64,000 nt of DNA from Pelethenecus sp045127955 (GTDB lineage Bacteria > Bacillota_I > Bacilli_A > Acholeplasmatales > Anaeroplasmataceae): the NCBI GenBank assembly GCA_045127955.1, contig JBGVRA010000030.1:33163-97162 (forward strand), written 5' to 3'. A program made the position numbers and the translations under genes. Under the pieces are notes generated by a model. The model was not told the origin of the DNA. It made no database searches and was given only the letters and a program-made list of their open reading frames with translations. Within the stretch, counting starts at the first letter, position 1; every line of letters begins with the position of its first letter. Positions 9,036 through 18,166 of this stretch are shown one piece after another.

Positions 9036-10772
9036 ATGAAAATTAAAAGAATGATTAGTTTACTTTTAATTTCTATTTTAGGTGTAACTTTATTTAGTTG
9101 TAATCAAAATGGTGATGGAAAAACTCCTACAAAGGAAAAGACTCCAACACCTGTTGATACAAAAGAAGTTGCTGAAAAAGATAGAATTAAACCAACTAAG
9201 AGTAATTTAGATTATATAGATTATGGTTTATTAGGTGATGGTGAAAAAATGCCTGATTATGATACTACTAAATGGTATCGTAATGATTTAAATAAAGTAC
9301 CTTTACCAGATCCATATGTTTATTTTGAAGATGGTATATACTATATTTATGGTACTACTGATAGAACTGGTGCGAAATCTTTTGATTGCTACACCACTAC
9401 AGATTTTATTAATTACGAATTATATATGGATATTTTAAGACCAAATAATAGTGATAATTTATCTGAATGGGAAAGTAATATTTTATTTGCTCCTGAAATT
9501 TATAAGTTTGGCGATGAGTATTATTTATATTATAGTAATACTATGAAAAATACAAATGAACGTTATTTACATGTTGTAAAAGGTGAATCACCATTAGGTC
9601 CATTTGAACAAATTAAACAAGAAGATGCAAATGGTAAAATGATTGATGGTTCTAAATCACCTGTATTTAAGTTCCCTGATAAATATCATAATGCATTAGA
9701 TACAACTATTTTTGTTGATGATGATGGTAAGATGTATATGTATTATGTTGTATCAACAAATACACAACATATTGTAGGATGTGAAATGTTAGACCCAATT
9801 ACTTGTGATTGGAATACAAGAAAAGACTTAATTATTCCTGGTGAATTAGGTACTAATACAGATGCAGATACTTTATTTTGGGAAGCAATTAATGGATATA
9901 ATATTGCTGAAGCACCATTTATGTTAAAATCTCCTAATGGTTTATATTATTTAACATATTCTGTTAATGATTATCAAAATCGTTATTATTCTATATGTTA
10001 TGCTTTTAGTGATTCTCCACTAGGCGATTATACTAAACCTTATACTGCAGAACAAAAGAAGAATGGTGAAATTTGGACTAATTTATTATTAGGATATGCT
10101 GGTGGTCAAGCTGGTACAACTGTATTTGATCAATGGAGTAATTTCTCATCAGGTAATGGACATCATAGTTTCTTCTATGCTGGTGATCAATTAATGATTG
10201 CTTATCATCAACACAAAAATAGAAATAATGCTTCAAGTGGTAGAGCATTAGCTTTAGATTATGTATATTTTGATGAAAATGGTGATCCATATACTGATGG
10301 TCCTACTTGGTCATTACAACCGCTTCCTACTTCTGTAAGTGGTTATAAGAATATTGCATTAGATGCAAAAGTTAAATATTATAATGTTGAAAATGCTGAA
10401 TTTGTTAATGATAATTATGTAGTTAGACATTATAATTTAGTACAAGAAAAAGGTAAAGAAGTTATTTTAAAAGAAGGTAAAGCTTATATTGAATTAGTAT
10501 TTGACAGAGAATACGAAATTGGTGGTATTGTAATTAATAATAGTGCTTATTATGATAAAGCTTTATTTGAAATTGATTATATTAACTTCTTTAATGATAA
10601 TGTTATCTATAATGCGGCATTTATGCTTAATTATGTTAACGATGAATTAGAATTTATTCATCCTGGTAGTTCATTTACTATTGATTTTGATGATTTTAAA
10701 GCGACTAGAGTTGTTTTATGTTTTGATACTTCAGGTGCTCAAATTAATGAAATCAAGGTACTAGGAAAATAA
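9036..10772 (+). CDS. Secreted GH43 lipoprotein with C-terminal discoidin-like domain (paralogue 2)
   Basis: Tandem paralogue of the preceding gene with the same order: signal peptide with lipobox LFSC, Lys/Thr/Pro linker, GH43 propeller, and C-terminal F5/8-like module. Key residues are conserved: Asp in LPDPYV, Asp in LDTTIFVDDDG, Glu in IAEAPFML and His in GNGHHSFF. EGP in paralogue 1 is EAP here and the surface loops differ, which suggests a different side-chain or linkage preference rather than redundancy. The gap to the previous stop is 9 bases, so the genes are cotranscribed. Localisation is the outer face of the membrane through a lipid-modified Cys. Specificity cannot be read from the sequence. 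Confidence 0.85.
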   Translation: MKIKRMISLLLISILGVTLFSCNQNGDGKTPTKEKTPTPVDTKEVAEKDRIKPTKSNLDYIDYGLLGDGEKMPDYDTTKWYRNDLNKVPLPDPYVYFEDGIYYIYGTTDRTGAKSFDCYTTTDFINYELYMDILRPNNSDNLSEWESNILFAPEIYKFGDEYYLYYSNTMKNTNERYLHVVKGESPLGPFEQIKQEDANGKMIDGSKSPVFKFPDKYHNALDTTIFVDDDGKMYMYYVVSTNTQHIVGCEMLDPITCDWNTRKDLIIPGELGTNTDADTLFWEAINGYNIAEAPFMLKSPNGLYYLTYSVNDYQNRYYSICYAFSDSPLGDYTKPYTAEQKKNGEIWTNLLLGYAGGQAGTTVFDQWSNFSSGNGHHSFFYAGDQLMIAYHQHKNRNNASSGRALALDYVYFDENGDPYTDGPTWSLQPLPTSVSGYKNIALDAKVKYYNVENAEFVNDNYVVRHYNLVQEKGKEVILKEGKAYIELVFDREYEIGGIVINNSAYYDKALFEIDYINFFNDNVIYNAAFMLNYVNDELEFIHPGSSFTIDFDDFKATRVVLCFDTSGAQINEIKVLGK

Positions 10773-10790
10773 GAAAAGGAGAAGAATAAA

Positions 10791-12650
10791 ATGAAAAAGT
10801 TTTTAATCTCATTTTTAGGTCTTCTTGCGGTTTTTGGTTTAGTAAGTTGTAATGGAAGTGGTAATGGAAAAACTCCAACACCAGATGAACCTACAAAACA
10901 ACCAACTAAAGAACCAACTCCTGAAGTTTTACCACAAGAAGATAATAAAATCCACTTGATTATTTTAACTGGTCAAAGTGGTGCTAGAGGAAAAGCGCTT
11001 AATAATTCATTAACTGATGAACAAAAAGAAATTAATTATGATGTTGATATTTGTGCTGATGGTTTAATGATGCCTGCGTTATCAAATATTCCTGAAACAA
11101 TTTCTAATTCTGCTTATTTAAAAGAATTAGAGCCTGGTTTTGGTGATACTGCTGGTGAGTTTGGTCCTGAACTTGGTATGGGAGAAACTATGGCTAGTAG
11201 ATATCCTAAAGATGGAGATTCTCGTAAGAGTGCGATTGTTAAGTATACTGCATGTGGTTCTACATTTACAGATCATTGGTATTCTACTAGTGCAATTGAT
11301 GATGAAGAAGTTACGAATTTATTACAATTAAATCAAATTCGTGAAGATAAGAATGGAAATGCAACTGGTCCATTAACTAACAATTTATATCAATTGATTG
11401 ATGCAACTATTGAACAATTAGAATCTGAAGGTTATGAAGTTGTAATTGACGGTGCTGCATTTGTTCATGGTGAACAAGATGCTAAATATGATAACAATAT
11501 GTCTATTTATGAAAAATGTTTAGAATATTTCATTAAGGATTTACGCGATTATGTTGGTAATCCAAATTTACCTGTTGTTATTACTGAAGCTTTAACTAAT
11601 AGTGCTAAATATTCAAATGTATTAAGAGAAATCCAAGCTAGAGTTGCAGCTAATACTAATGATTGTTCATTTATTTCTACAACTGATTTATATACTAATA
11701 CTTTTGAACCTTGGCATTTTGGTACACCTGGTAACTATATTTTAGGTAATAGAATTGCTGCTGAAATTATTTCTTTAAATGATACTAGAAAAGTAGAATC
11801 ATTTGAAGATGTTGAAATTCAAGTACCATTTGGTGTTAATGTTGCTTTACCTCAATATTTAACTGCTACATTTACTAATGGTTATACTGGTTTAATTAAA
11901 GTTAAGTATGAAGGTAGTTATGATGCTAATACTGCTGGTAGTCAAACAGTTAAGTTTACTGCAAGAACTGGTGAAGGTACTATTACTAGCGAATTAAAAG
12001 TTAATGTTGGTACTGAACCATTTGTTGATGGTATTTTAAATGAAAAATTATATGAAGATGCATTTAAACATGAAGTAGATGGAATTGGTACTATTTATGT
12101 AATAAAGGGTGCATACGGATTATATATTTCAGCACATATTACTGATACTGAACTTTGGACAGATGGTGAAGCTTGGGGTACTGGTGATATGGGTCAAAAT
12201 GGAGCTAATGATGATTTTAGAATTTATGTTACTGGAACTGATGCTTCTGAAAAGATGACTATTTGTTTAAGTAGTGCTAATTTATTAAGAATTTATGAAG
12301 CTGGTACTAAATTAAATGAATTCAAACCTAGTACAAATTTATACTATGGTGGTTTCATTGAAGATTTTAAACATCATGTTACAACTCATGGTTACGCTAA
12401 CGATAATGGTGAAAAGACATCTGAAGGTATGGATATTGAATTATTTATTTCTTATTCTGATTTAGGTGTTGATGATCCTGCTAATATTAAAATGTGTTTT
12501 AATTATAGTAATGTAGATTTAGTTGGTGGTAAAAAAGTTGCAACTAATAATTACTACTGTGAAAAGGCAGTAGAAGTAGCAAACCCAGAAGAATTTGATG
12601 AATATTACATGACTTTAGAAAAAATCATAAATTGTGTTTGCGATAATTAA
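10791..12650 (+). CDS. Secreted SASA/CE6-like carbohydrate acetylesterase lipoprotein
   Basis: Lipoprotein (lipobox LVSC, Thr/Pro linker) with an SGNH-type esterase domain of the sialate O-acetylesterase/CE6 family. The nucleophile block reads TGQSGARG (about residues 60-67), a second block FVHGEQDAKY (about 223-232) matches the family HGE-D motif, and PWHFGTPGNYILG (about 306) supplies the catalytic His region. A short Ig-like segment (about 345-405) and a CBM9-like DOMON sandwich beginning FVDGILNEKLYEDAF (from about 410) follow. Likely role: removal of acetyl groups from xylan so that the neighbouring GH43 enzymes can act. The last codons lie inside a 44-bp tandem duplication, so the native C-terminus may have been altered. 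Confidence 0.8.
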   Translation: MKKFLISFLGLLAVFGLVSCNGSGNGKTPTPDEPTKQPTKEPTPEVLPQEDNKIHLIILTGQSGARGKALNNSLTDEQKEINYDVDICADGLMMPALSNIPETISNSAYLKELEPGFGDTAGEFGPELGMGETMASRYPKDGDSRKSAIVKYTACGSTFTDHWYSTSAIDDEEVTNLLQLNQIREDKNGNATGPLTNNLYQLIDATIEQLESEGYEVVIDGAAFVHGEQDAKYDNNMSIYEKCLEYFIKDLRDYVGNPNLPVVITEALTNSAKYSNVLREIQARVAANTNDCSFISTTDLYTNTFEPWHFGTPGNYILGNRIAAEIISLNDTRKVESFEDVEIQVPFGVNVALPQYLTATFTNGYTGLIKVKYEGSYDANTAGSQTVKFTARTGEGTITSELKVNVGTEPFVDGILNEKLYEDAFKHEVDGIGTIYVIKGAYGLYISAHITDTELWTDGEAWGTGDMGQNGANDDFRIYVTGTDASEKMTICLSSANLLRIYEAGTKLNEFKPSTNLYYGGFIEDFKHHVTTHGYANDNGEKTSEGMDIELFISYSDLGVDDPANIKMCFNYSNVDLVGGKKVATNNYYCEKAVEVANPEEFDEYYMTLEKIINCVCDN

Positions 12651-12699
12651 TAATAACTTTAGAAAAAATCATAAATTGTGTTTGCGATAATTAATAATT
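12612..12699. repeat. Tandem duplication, 44-bp unit, across a gene end
   Basis: Two adjacent copies (12,612-12,655 and 12,656-12,699) are identical over 43 bases, beginning ACTTTAGAAAAAATC. Copy 1 encodes the last residues and stop of the esterase lipoprotein. Copy 2 is intergenic and supplies the -35 hexamer of the next promoter. No mobile-element ends are visible. It is either a true slippage-type duplication or an assembly artefact. Confidence 0.95.
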
Positions 12700-12710
12700 A
12701 GTGGTATAAT
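12682..12710 (+). promoter_or_regulatory. Strong sigma-A-type promoter with extended -10
   Basis: TTGCGA (12,682-12,687), a 17-bp spacer, then TATAAT (12,705-12,710) preceded by TGG, the extended -10 signature. The predicted start is near 12,717, giving a leader of about 45 nt with AAGGAGG (12,750-12,756) before the ATG at 12,762. It would let the 918-residue lipoprotein be expressed independently of the upstream glycosidase operon. Confidence 0.8.
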
Positions 12711-12761
12711 ACTATTAAGTAGTGTTTACTATAAAAAATTATATATTTCAAGGAGGAAAAT

Positions 12762-15518
12762 ATGAAAAAAATATTACCTGTTTTATTAGGTTTATTTGCT
12801 CTTGCTTTAGTTGCATGTCAACCTCAAGGCTCTACACCTACTGGTGGTGAACAAACTCCACCTGTAACTGGCGGTGAACAAACTCCACCTGCTACAGAAC
12901 CTGGTGTTACTGTTGAAAGTGTTGAATTAAAAATGCAAGATGATTCAGATATACCTAGTGAAGTTTTTGATGGTTCTTCTTTAAGACTATCTGCTACTGT
13001 TAAGGGTAGCGAACAAGGCTTAAAAGTTACTTGGGAATCTTCTAATAAAGATTTAGCTACAGTAACTAATGGCGTTGTAAAATTTGGAAAAGTAGCTGAA
13101 GATTCTGAAGTTACTATTTCTGCTGTAAGTAAAGACGATAACACAAAGAAAGCTAGTCATACTTTCAAGATTAAACATTGTTTAATTGACTTAGCTAACT
13201 CTCGTGGTAATAATTTAGATACATCATTATTTATGGACGAAGGTTCAATCGTTGCTGAAGCTGGCGACATTGCTTTCAAATTTGCTGATGTACATCATTC
13301 TAAATTCTACGTTGAAGCTACAATTACTATCGATTCTCAATTAGAATCAGATGCTTATCCTAAGTTTGGTATTATGATTGGTTCTGATGAAACTACTTCA
13401 TGGAACACAACTACATCTGATACTGTTGTTAAGAATGCATTCTTCTATGGTGATCAACAACAAGCATCTCAATCATCTGGTTGGACATCATTCAATTTCG
13501 TTCCTCAAAATGCTGAACATACTGACTGGGCATGGGCTGGACAAATTGGTGGTTTCAATGTATCAAATGAAAATAAGTGGGTTATGGGTGAAGGTTATAC
13601 TATCGGTTTATTAAGAGATGGTGTTAACTATTACTTATTCGCTAAGAATGGCGATGGTCTAAAGTGCTATAAGCATGTTGTATATACTGATTTTGCTGCT
13701 GATGAACCATGTTATGCATGGGTTGGTGGATGGGCTACTGGTGTTACAGTAAGTAACTTCAAGTGCTTACTTGGCGATGATGCTAATGCTATGTATGCTG
13801 AACCTACTACTTTAGATGTTGCTAATGAGAGCCCAATCGTATTTATTAATTCTACTTATCAAATTAATTTAGCTTCAGACGTTACTAACTTAAATTTAGG
13901 TGCTGTTTCTTATGTATCTGATAATGAAACTGTTGCTACTGTTGATGCTAATGGTTTAGTTACTGCTACTTCAACTGTAGGTACTGCAAACATTACTGTT
14001 TCATATGGTAATTTATCTAAGAATGTTAAAGTAACTGTTACTGATGATTTAAAAGTTAATGTTGTATTAGATGGTAAGATGGATGATGCTTTATGGACTG
14101 ATACTGTTAAGACTAACAAGTTCGTATTTAATAGAAATACTGGTACTACATTAATAGATGTTTATGGTTCAAGAAACTCATTAGGTATATATTTATTCTT
14201 CGAATATCAATCAACTGGTGATTATTCATCTGCTCCTGAATGGTGGCAAGCAAATAATGTTGAATTAAGAATCATGAATACTACTAATTTAATTAGAGTT
14301 AATGGTAATGATCAATTCTGGGCTTCTGACTTTAGTGGTGGTCAAAGTAACTTTACAGGACATTATGTTTCTGCTCCTAAGTTAAATGAAGCTACTCAAA
14401 TGTATGAATTAGTATTTGAATTATTCTTATCTTATGAACATCTTGGTGTTTCTAAAGATGAATTAATTGCTATTTCAATTGGATGTAATGATGGTGGAAA
14501 TGATCGTAATGGATGGTATAATACTGCTGAAGGTATGCATGGCTATGGTTGGCTTGAACCTAACTTTGCTAAGGCTATTAAAGTACATGAAGACGGTTTA
14601 TTCCAACCTTATTATCCTGAATCTTTCTGTGGTGAAAACCATGAATATGGTGATTGGGTTACTTTAACTCAAGCATCTTGTGCTGGTGATGGTGAAGAAG
14701 CTAGATTCTGTAAGTGGTGTAACCATAAAGATTCTAGAGTATTACCTGCTGGTGAACACTCTTATGACTACGCTAACTTAGTTGTAGAAGTAGTTCCTAC
14801 ATGTGAAACTGAAGGTTCTGGATATATTCCATGTAATGGTGGTTGTGGTACTAATAAAGACGTTACTTTAGATAAAGATTTTAGAAACCATACAGCTCAT
14901 GACTATGATGCTCCATATTGTTCTAATTGTAACCACACTGTTGAAATCACTCGCTGGGATGCTGGCGGATGGGGCAACGTAAATGATTGGGTATATGCTG
15001 TTAAGGATTTAGCTGGTGATTTCGTTGTTACAACTACATATTCTATCCAAACTAATGGTATCGCTGGTAATTGGTGGCGTGGTGTTTTAGCTATAGTTCA
15101 AGAAGAATTACCTGCAGGTGTTGAAGGTGAAGGTTCTCCATGGGTTACAAGAATGGACTGGTGGGGATGGTGTGACCAATGGCAATCAGGCGATAAGTTA
15201 ACTCATGATTTTGATGATGATCAAAAACAAATGGGTGCTATGGAAAATATTAACCGTGATGCATGGTGGACAAATGCTGAAGGTGGAGACGTTAATAGTG
15301 CTCAATTCGAAGCTGCTATGACAAATGGTACTATCGAATGGACATGTACAAGAACTGGTACTACTATTAGAAATGATTTTAAGATTACAAGTTCTACTGG
15401 TGAAGTATTCACATTCTGGACTGTTGCTAATGATGTTGCTGCTGATAAGCACATTTCTCTTGGATTAAACTCTGAGTTTGCTAATTATCAAGTAACTAGC
15501 GTAGTTATTTCTCAATAA
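12762..15518 (+). CDS. Large multidomain surface lipoprotein (Big_2, CBM9-like, Cys-rich segment)
   Basis: 918-residue lipoprotein (lipobox LVAC followed by a short repeated GGEQTPP linker). In order: a Big_2 Ig-like domain (about 50-130), a beta-sandwich region with FKFADVHHSKFYVEATI (about 165-345), a second Big_2 domain (about 350-430), a CBM9/DOMON-like domain starting VVLDGKMDDALW (about 432-625), a Cys-rich stretch with CKWC, CNGGC and CSNC pairs (about 640-735), and a C-terminal Trp-rich sandwich. No catalytic motif is recognised, so a glycan-binding or scaffold role is likely. Its own strong promoter, an ideal ribosome binding site and more C-ending codons (TTC, GGC) than its neighbours suggest very high expression. 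A perfect terminator follows. Confidence 0.78.
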   Translation: MKKILPVLLGLFALALVACQPQGSTPTGGEQTPPVTGGEQTPPATEPGVTVESVELKMQDDSDIPSEVFDGSSLRLSATVKGSEQGLKVTWESSNKDLATVTNGVVKFGKVAEDSEVTISAVSKDDNTKKASHTFKIKHCLIDLANSRGNNLDTSLFMDEGSIVAEAGDIAFKFADVHHSKFYVEATITIDSQLESDAYPKFGIMIGSDETTSWNTTTSDTVVKNAFFYGDQQQASQSSGWTSFNFVPQNAEHTDWAWAGQIGGFNVSNENKWVMGEGYTIGLLRDGVNYYLFAKNGDGLKCYKHVVYTDFAADEPCYAWVGGWATGVTVSNFKCLLGDDANAMYAEPTTLDVANESPIVFINSTYQINLASDVTNLNLGAVSYVSDNETVATVDANGLVTATSTVGTANITVSYGNLSKNVKVTVTDDLKVNVVLDGKMDDALWTDTVKTNKFVFNRNTGTTLIDVYGSRNSLGIYLFFEYQSTGDYSSAPEWWQANNVELRIMNTTNLIRVNGNDQFWASDFSGGQSNFTGHYVSAPKLNEATQMYELVFELFLSYEHLGVSKDELIAISIGCNDGGNDRNGWYNTAEGMHGYGWLEPNFAKAIKVHEDGLFQPYYPESFCGENHEYGDWVTLTQASCAGDGEEARFCKWCNHKDSRVLPAGEHSYDYANLVVEVVPTCETEGSGYIPCNGGCGTNKDVTLDKDFRNHTAHDYDAPYCSNCNHTVEITRWDAGGWGNVNDWVYAVKDLAGDFVVTTTYSIQTNGIAGNWWRGVLAIVQEELPAGVEGEGSPWVTRMDWWGWCDQWQSGDKLTHDFDDDQKQMGAMENINRDAWWTNAEGGDVNSAQFEAAMTNGTIEWTCTRTGTTIRNDFKITSSTGEVFTFWTVANDVAADKHISLGLNSEFANYQVTSVVISQ

Positions 15519-15530
15519 TTAATAAAATTA

Positions 15531-15558
15531 AATGGCACTAGTAATAGTGCCATTTTTT
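15531..15558 (+). terminator. Rho-independent terminator
   Basis: A perfect 10-bp stem (AATGGCACTA / TAGTGCCATT) closes a GTAA tetraloop and is followed by a T run. It lies 12 bases after the lipoprotein stop and ends the polysaccharide-use locus. Confidence 0.93.
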
Positions 15559-15567
15559 CATAATGAT

Positions 15568-15620
15568 AAAAAAGACACATTAGAAAACAATCTTGCATTG
15601 TATTTGATGTGTCTTTTTTT
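15568..15620 (-). terminator. Long-stem terminator for the antiporter gene (A/T-flanked, possibly bidirectional)
   Basis: The arms AAAAAAGACACAT (15,568-15,580) and ATGTGTCTTTTTT (15,608-15,620) are exact complements. The 27-nt loop can form a small inner ACAAT/ATTGT stem. Read on the minus strand it lies about 40 bases after the antiporter stop and has a T tract. Confidence 0.8.
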
Positions 15621-15661
15621 AAAAGTAAAATATTTAATAATTTTTTGTTCTATTATATTTA

Positions 15662-16966
15662 TTAGTTATTAACTGGATTAGCATTTTTTAAAGCAAGATG
15701 TTCATCACGTGCACTCTTACGTCCTGTTTCATCAATTTCGCCTGCTTTAGCTAATGCAAGTTTTGTTAAGAATGGGCCAAAGATTTCATAAATTAATACA
15801 GCAAATAATGTAATGTTTCTTACAATTGCTCCATCAGGACCTAATTCTATAGCCTTGATTGCCATACCTAAGGCAACTCCTGCTTGAGGAAGAAGTGTAA
15901 TACCTAGATATTTAACGATATTTGGATCTGATTTAGTCATTTTAGCACTTACATTTGCACCAAGATATTTACCAATTGAACGTGAGATAATATATACTAG
16001 ACCAACTATAACTACAGATATTTGTGTGAATATTGAAAGTTCAAGTTCGGCTCCACTTATTACGAAGAATAGGATAAGTACAGGAGTAGTCCATCTGTCT
16101 GCTCTATCCATAAGTTCTTCAGATACTTCACAAATATTACAGAACACTGTACCTAACATCATACAAGCAAGTAATGATGAAAATGCAATATGAATACCAC
16201 CTACTTCAAATTTTAAACTTGATAATGCAACAGTTAGCATAACGAATGTTACTGATACGGCCATACGTTTAGAACGTGAGTGGAAGAATTTTTCACATAA
16301 AGTGAATAATAAACCCATTATAAATCCTAATAGAAGTGATAATACAATTTCAATTAATGGTTCTAGGATAATTTGTAAAGGACTAATACCTGATACATTA
16401 AGTGATCTTGCGATACCAAATGAAACAGCAAATACGATTAGACCTACTGCATCATCAATCGCAACTACAGGAAGTAATACGTCTGTTACAGGTCCTTTTG
16501 CTTTATATTGTTTAATTACCATTAATGTTGCTGCTGGTGCTGTAGCTGTTGCAACCGAACCTAAAACAATTACTGCAGGTAGAGTTAAAACATCAGGCAT
16601 TGCGAAGTGTAGTGCTACTAATACAACATCTACAATTATTGTTGTAACTACTGCTTGAAGTATACCGATGATTGTAGCTTGCTTACCTATTTTTTTTAGT
16701 TGAGCTATTCTAAACTCATTTCCCATTGAGAATGCTATAAAACCAAGTGCTAAATCAGCAATTAATCCAAACCCTTTGATTTGTTCATGGGTAATTCCGA
16801 TTCCAGGGATGTTTAATGCTCCTAAGACAAATGGTCCAATTAATACTCCGGCAATTAGATAAGCGGTAACTGCTGGTAGTTTGACAAGTTTTGCAAGTCT
16901 TGAAAGTAATAGACCTGCAAGTAATGCAATGGATAAACTCAAAAAGATTGAAGCTGTTTGAGTCAT
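15662..16966 (-). CDS. CPA2-family cation:proton antiporter (KefB/NapA-like)
   Basis: A 434-residue integral membrane protein made almost wholly of hydrophobic helices, the right size for a CPA2 Na+(K+)/H+ exchanger without the cytoplasmic RCK/TrkA tail. The ion-binding AIDDAVGLIVF pair of Asp residues (about 171-172) is intact, as are GAELELS (about 300) and LPQAGVALGMA (about 358) of the later core helices. The C-terminus is short and charged. Likely role: pH and Na+/K+ homeostasis. It is monocistronic, bounded by a terminator downstream, with an extended -10 promoter upstream. The start is supported by GAAGG eight to nine bases before the ATG. Confidence 0.88.
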   Translation of the reverse strand: MTQTASIFLSLSIALLAGLLLSRLAKLVKLPAVTAYLIAGVLIGPFVLGALNIPGIGITHEQIKGFGLIADLALGFIAFSMGNEFRIAQLKKIGKQATIIGILQAVVTTIIVDVVLVALHFAMPDVLTLPAVIVLGSVATATAPAATLMVIKQYKAKGPVTDVLLPVVAIDDAVGLIVFAVSFGIARSLNVSGISPLQIILEPLIEIVLSLLLGFIMGLLFTLCEKFFHSRSKRMAVSVTFVMLTVALSSLKFEVGGIHIAFSSLLACMMLGTVFCNICEVSEELMDRADRWTTPVLILFFVISGAELELSIFTQISVVIVGLVYIISRSIGKYLGANVSAKMTKSDPNIVKYLGITLLPQAGVALGMAIKAIELGPDGAIVRNITLFAVLIYEIFGPFLTKLALAKAGEIDETGRKSARDEHLALKNANPVNN

Positions 16967-17045
16967 AAAATGCGCCTTCTTTCGTTTTATATTATATTTT
17001 AATTATTATTTTATTTTTTGAGTGAATTTTTTCTCACAAATATTT

Positions 17046-17074
17046 ATTATACCACATTATCTAAAAAATAACTA
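17046..17074 (-). promoter_or_regulatory. Probable extended -10 promoter for the antiporter gene
   Basis: On the minus strand TGTGG-TATAAT (-10 at 17,051-17,046) gives a good extended -10. The -35 region 17 bp upstream reads TAGTTA and is weak. The leader is about 75 nt and very AT-rich. Confidence 0.4.
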
Positions 17075-17093
17075 GTATTATTTTAAATAAAAT

Positions 17094-17121
17094 AATAAAA
17101 AACACTAGAATTAGTGTTTTT
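17094..17121 (-). terminator. Terminator for the AraC-type regulator gene
   Basis: AAAACACTA / TAGTGTTTT stem with a GAAT loop (17,099-17,120). On the minus strand it is followed by a T tract, five bases beyond the regulator stop. Confidence 0.85.
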
Positions 17122-17125
17122 AAAT

Positions 17126-18079
17126 TTATTTAGTTTGTAGATTGATGATGTTTTTAAATTCTTTAGGAGTTAGATTAAATTCTTTTTTAAATGATCTAAA
17201 AAAAGATGTATAATCATTAAAACCACATTGAATATATATTTCTTGAAAATCAATGTTTTCCTTTATTAATTTTTTTGCAAGAATCATTCTTTTTTTAATT
17301 ATAAATTTATAAATTGGCATTCCAGTATGATTTTTAAATGTGTGAGAGATAGTAGAAGAAGATACATTTATAAAAGACGCTATATCATCAATTGTAAATT
17401 GTTTTGATATATTTTTATCTATATATTCAATACATTCAGTAACTATTTTATTTTGAGAGATTATATTTGTGTTTTCAATATCATCATATTCATCATTTAG
17501 TAATAAAAAAATTTGAGATAATTTAATTTTACACAATATATCTTCACCAAATTTATTTGAACCCTGGGTTTTTAAAACTATATCTATATATTGATCTAGT
17601 TTTTTCTTTCTTTCGTTTTTTAAGTGAATACAATAGTTTTTATTTTTTTCTGCTTTTTCAAAAATATTTAATAAATTTGTTTGAGATGTTGACATATTCA
17701 TTAAGAATTTTTCAGTAACGTTTATTACTACTCTTTCAGCTTCAATATTTTTTTCATTTTGGATTAGCACATGTAAAGTAGAAGGAGATACTAAAATGAC
17801 ATCACCAGGAGATACATTATATATTTTTTCATCTACTTTAAAGATGAAATTACCTTTTCTTATATATAGTATTTCATAAAAATCATGGTGATGAAGTTCT
17901 TTAAAACCTTCATATAATGTATTTGTGACACTTACTAAACATTCGTATCCCATTACTTGTTTTAATGATTCACCTGTTAATATTTCATTATTTTCAATTA
18001 TGTAATTATTTCCTAAATAAGAAAAAACATATTTTTTAATTTTTTCATCATAGTAGTATTTTATATCTTTATTATACAT
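17126..18079 (-). CDS. AraC-family transcriptional regulator with cupin sensor domain
   Basis: A 317-residue regulator. The N-terminal half is a cupin-type sugar-sensing domain (HHHDFYEILYIRKGNF ... VSPGDVILVSPSTLHVL), and the C-terminal 100 residues are two helix-turn-helix motifs ending in the AraC signature (IQCGFNDYTSFFRSFKKEF, then LTPKEF). The frame stays open upstream to 18,157, but I start at the ATG at 18,079: GGTGAT lies five bases before it, and the promoter at 18,096-18,124 puts the transcription start inside the longer version. Plausible targets are the adjacent glucuronate genes or the glycosidase locus; this is inferred from position only. Confidence 0.9.
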   Translation of the reverse strand: MYNKDIKYYYDEKIKKYVFSYLGNNYIIENNEILTGESLKQVMGYECLVSVTNTLYEGFKELHHHDFYEILYIRKGNFIFKVDEKIYNVSPGDVILVSPSTLHVLIQNEKNIEAERVVINVTEKFLMNMSTSQTNLLNIFEKAEKNKNYCIHLKNERKKKLDQYIDIVLKTQGSNKFGEDILCKIKLSQIFLLLNDEYDDIENTNIISQNKIVTECIEYIDKNISKQFTIDDIASFINVSSSTISHTFKNHTGMPIYKFIIKKRMILAKKLIKENIDFQEIYIQCGFNDYTSFFRSFKKEFNLTPKEFKNIINLQTK

Positions 18080-18095
18080 AATAATCACCAATAAT

Positions 18096-18124
18096 ATTTT
18101 AATTTTTTTTGCAGTAATTGTCAA
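18096..18124 (-). promoter_or_regulatory. Consensus promoter of the AraC-type regulator
   Basis: On the minus strand TTGACA (18,124-18,119), a 17-bp spacer that is mostly A, and TAAAAT (18,101-18,096). The predicted transcription start near 18,089 leaves a leader of only about 10 nt, which settles the start codon at 18,079. Confidence 0.8.
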
Positions 18125-18166
18125 TTTTTTTATTTGAAAACCATTACTTTTTATCAAAAAAGCTAA

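Noticed and set aside
12824..13144. Minus-strand open frame inside the 918-residue lipoprotein gene
   Set aside because: It is antisense to a repeated linker and an Ig domain with strong coding bias on the plus strand; no start signal.
15568..15620. Small RNA gene between the lipoprotein and antiporter genes
   Set aside because: The hairpin is better explained as the antiporter terminator; no separate promoter is visible.
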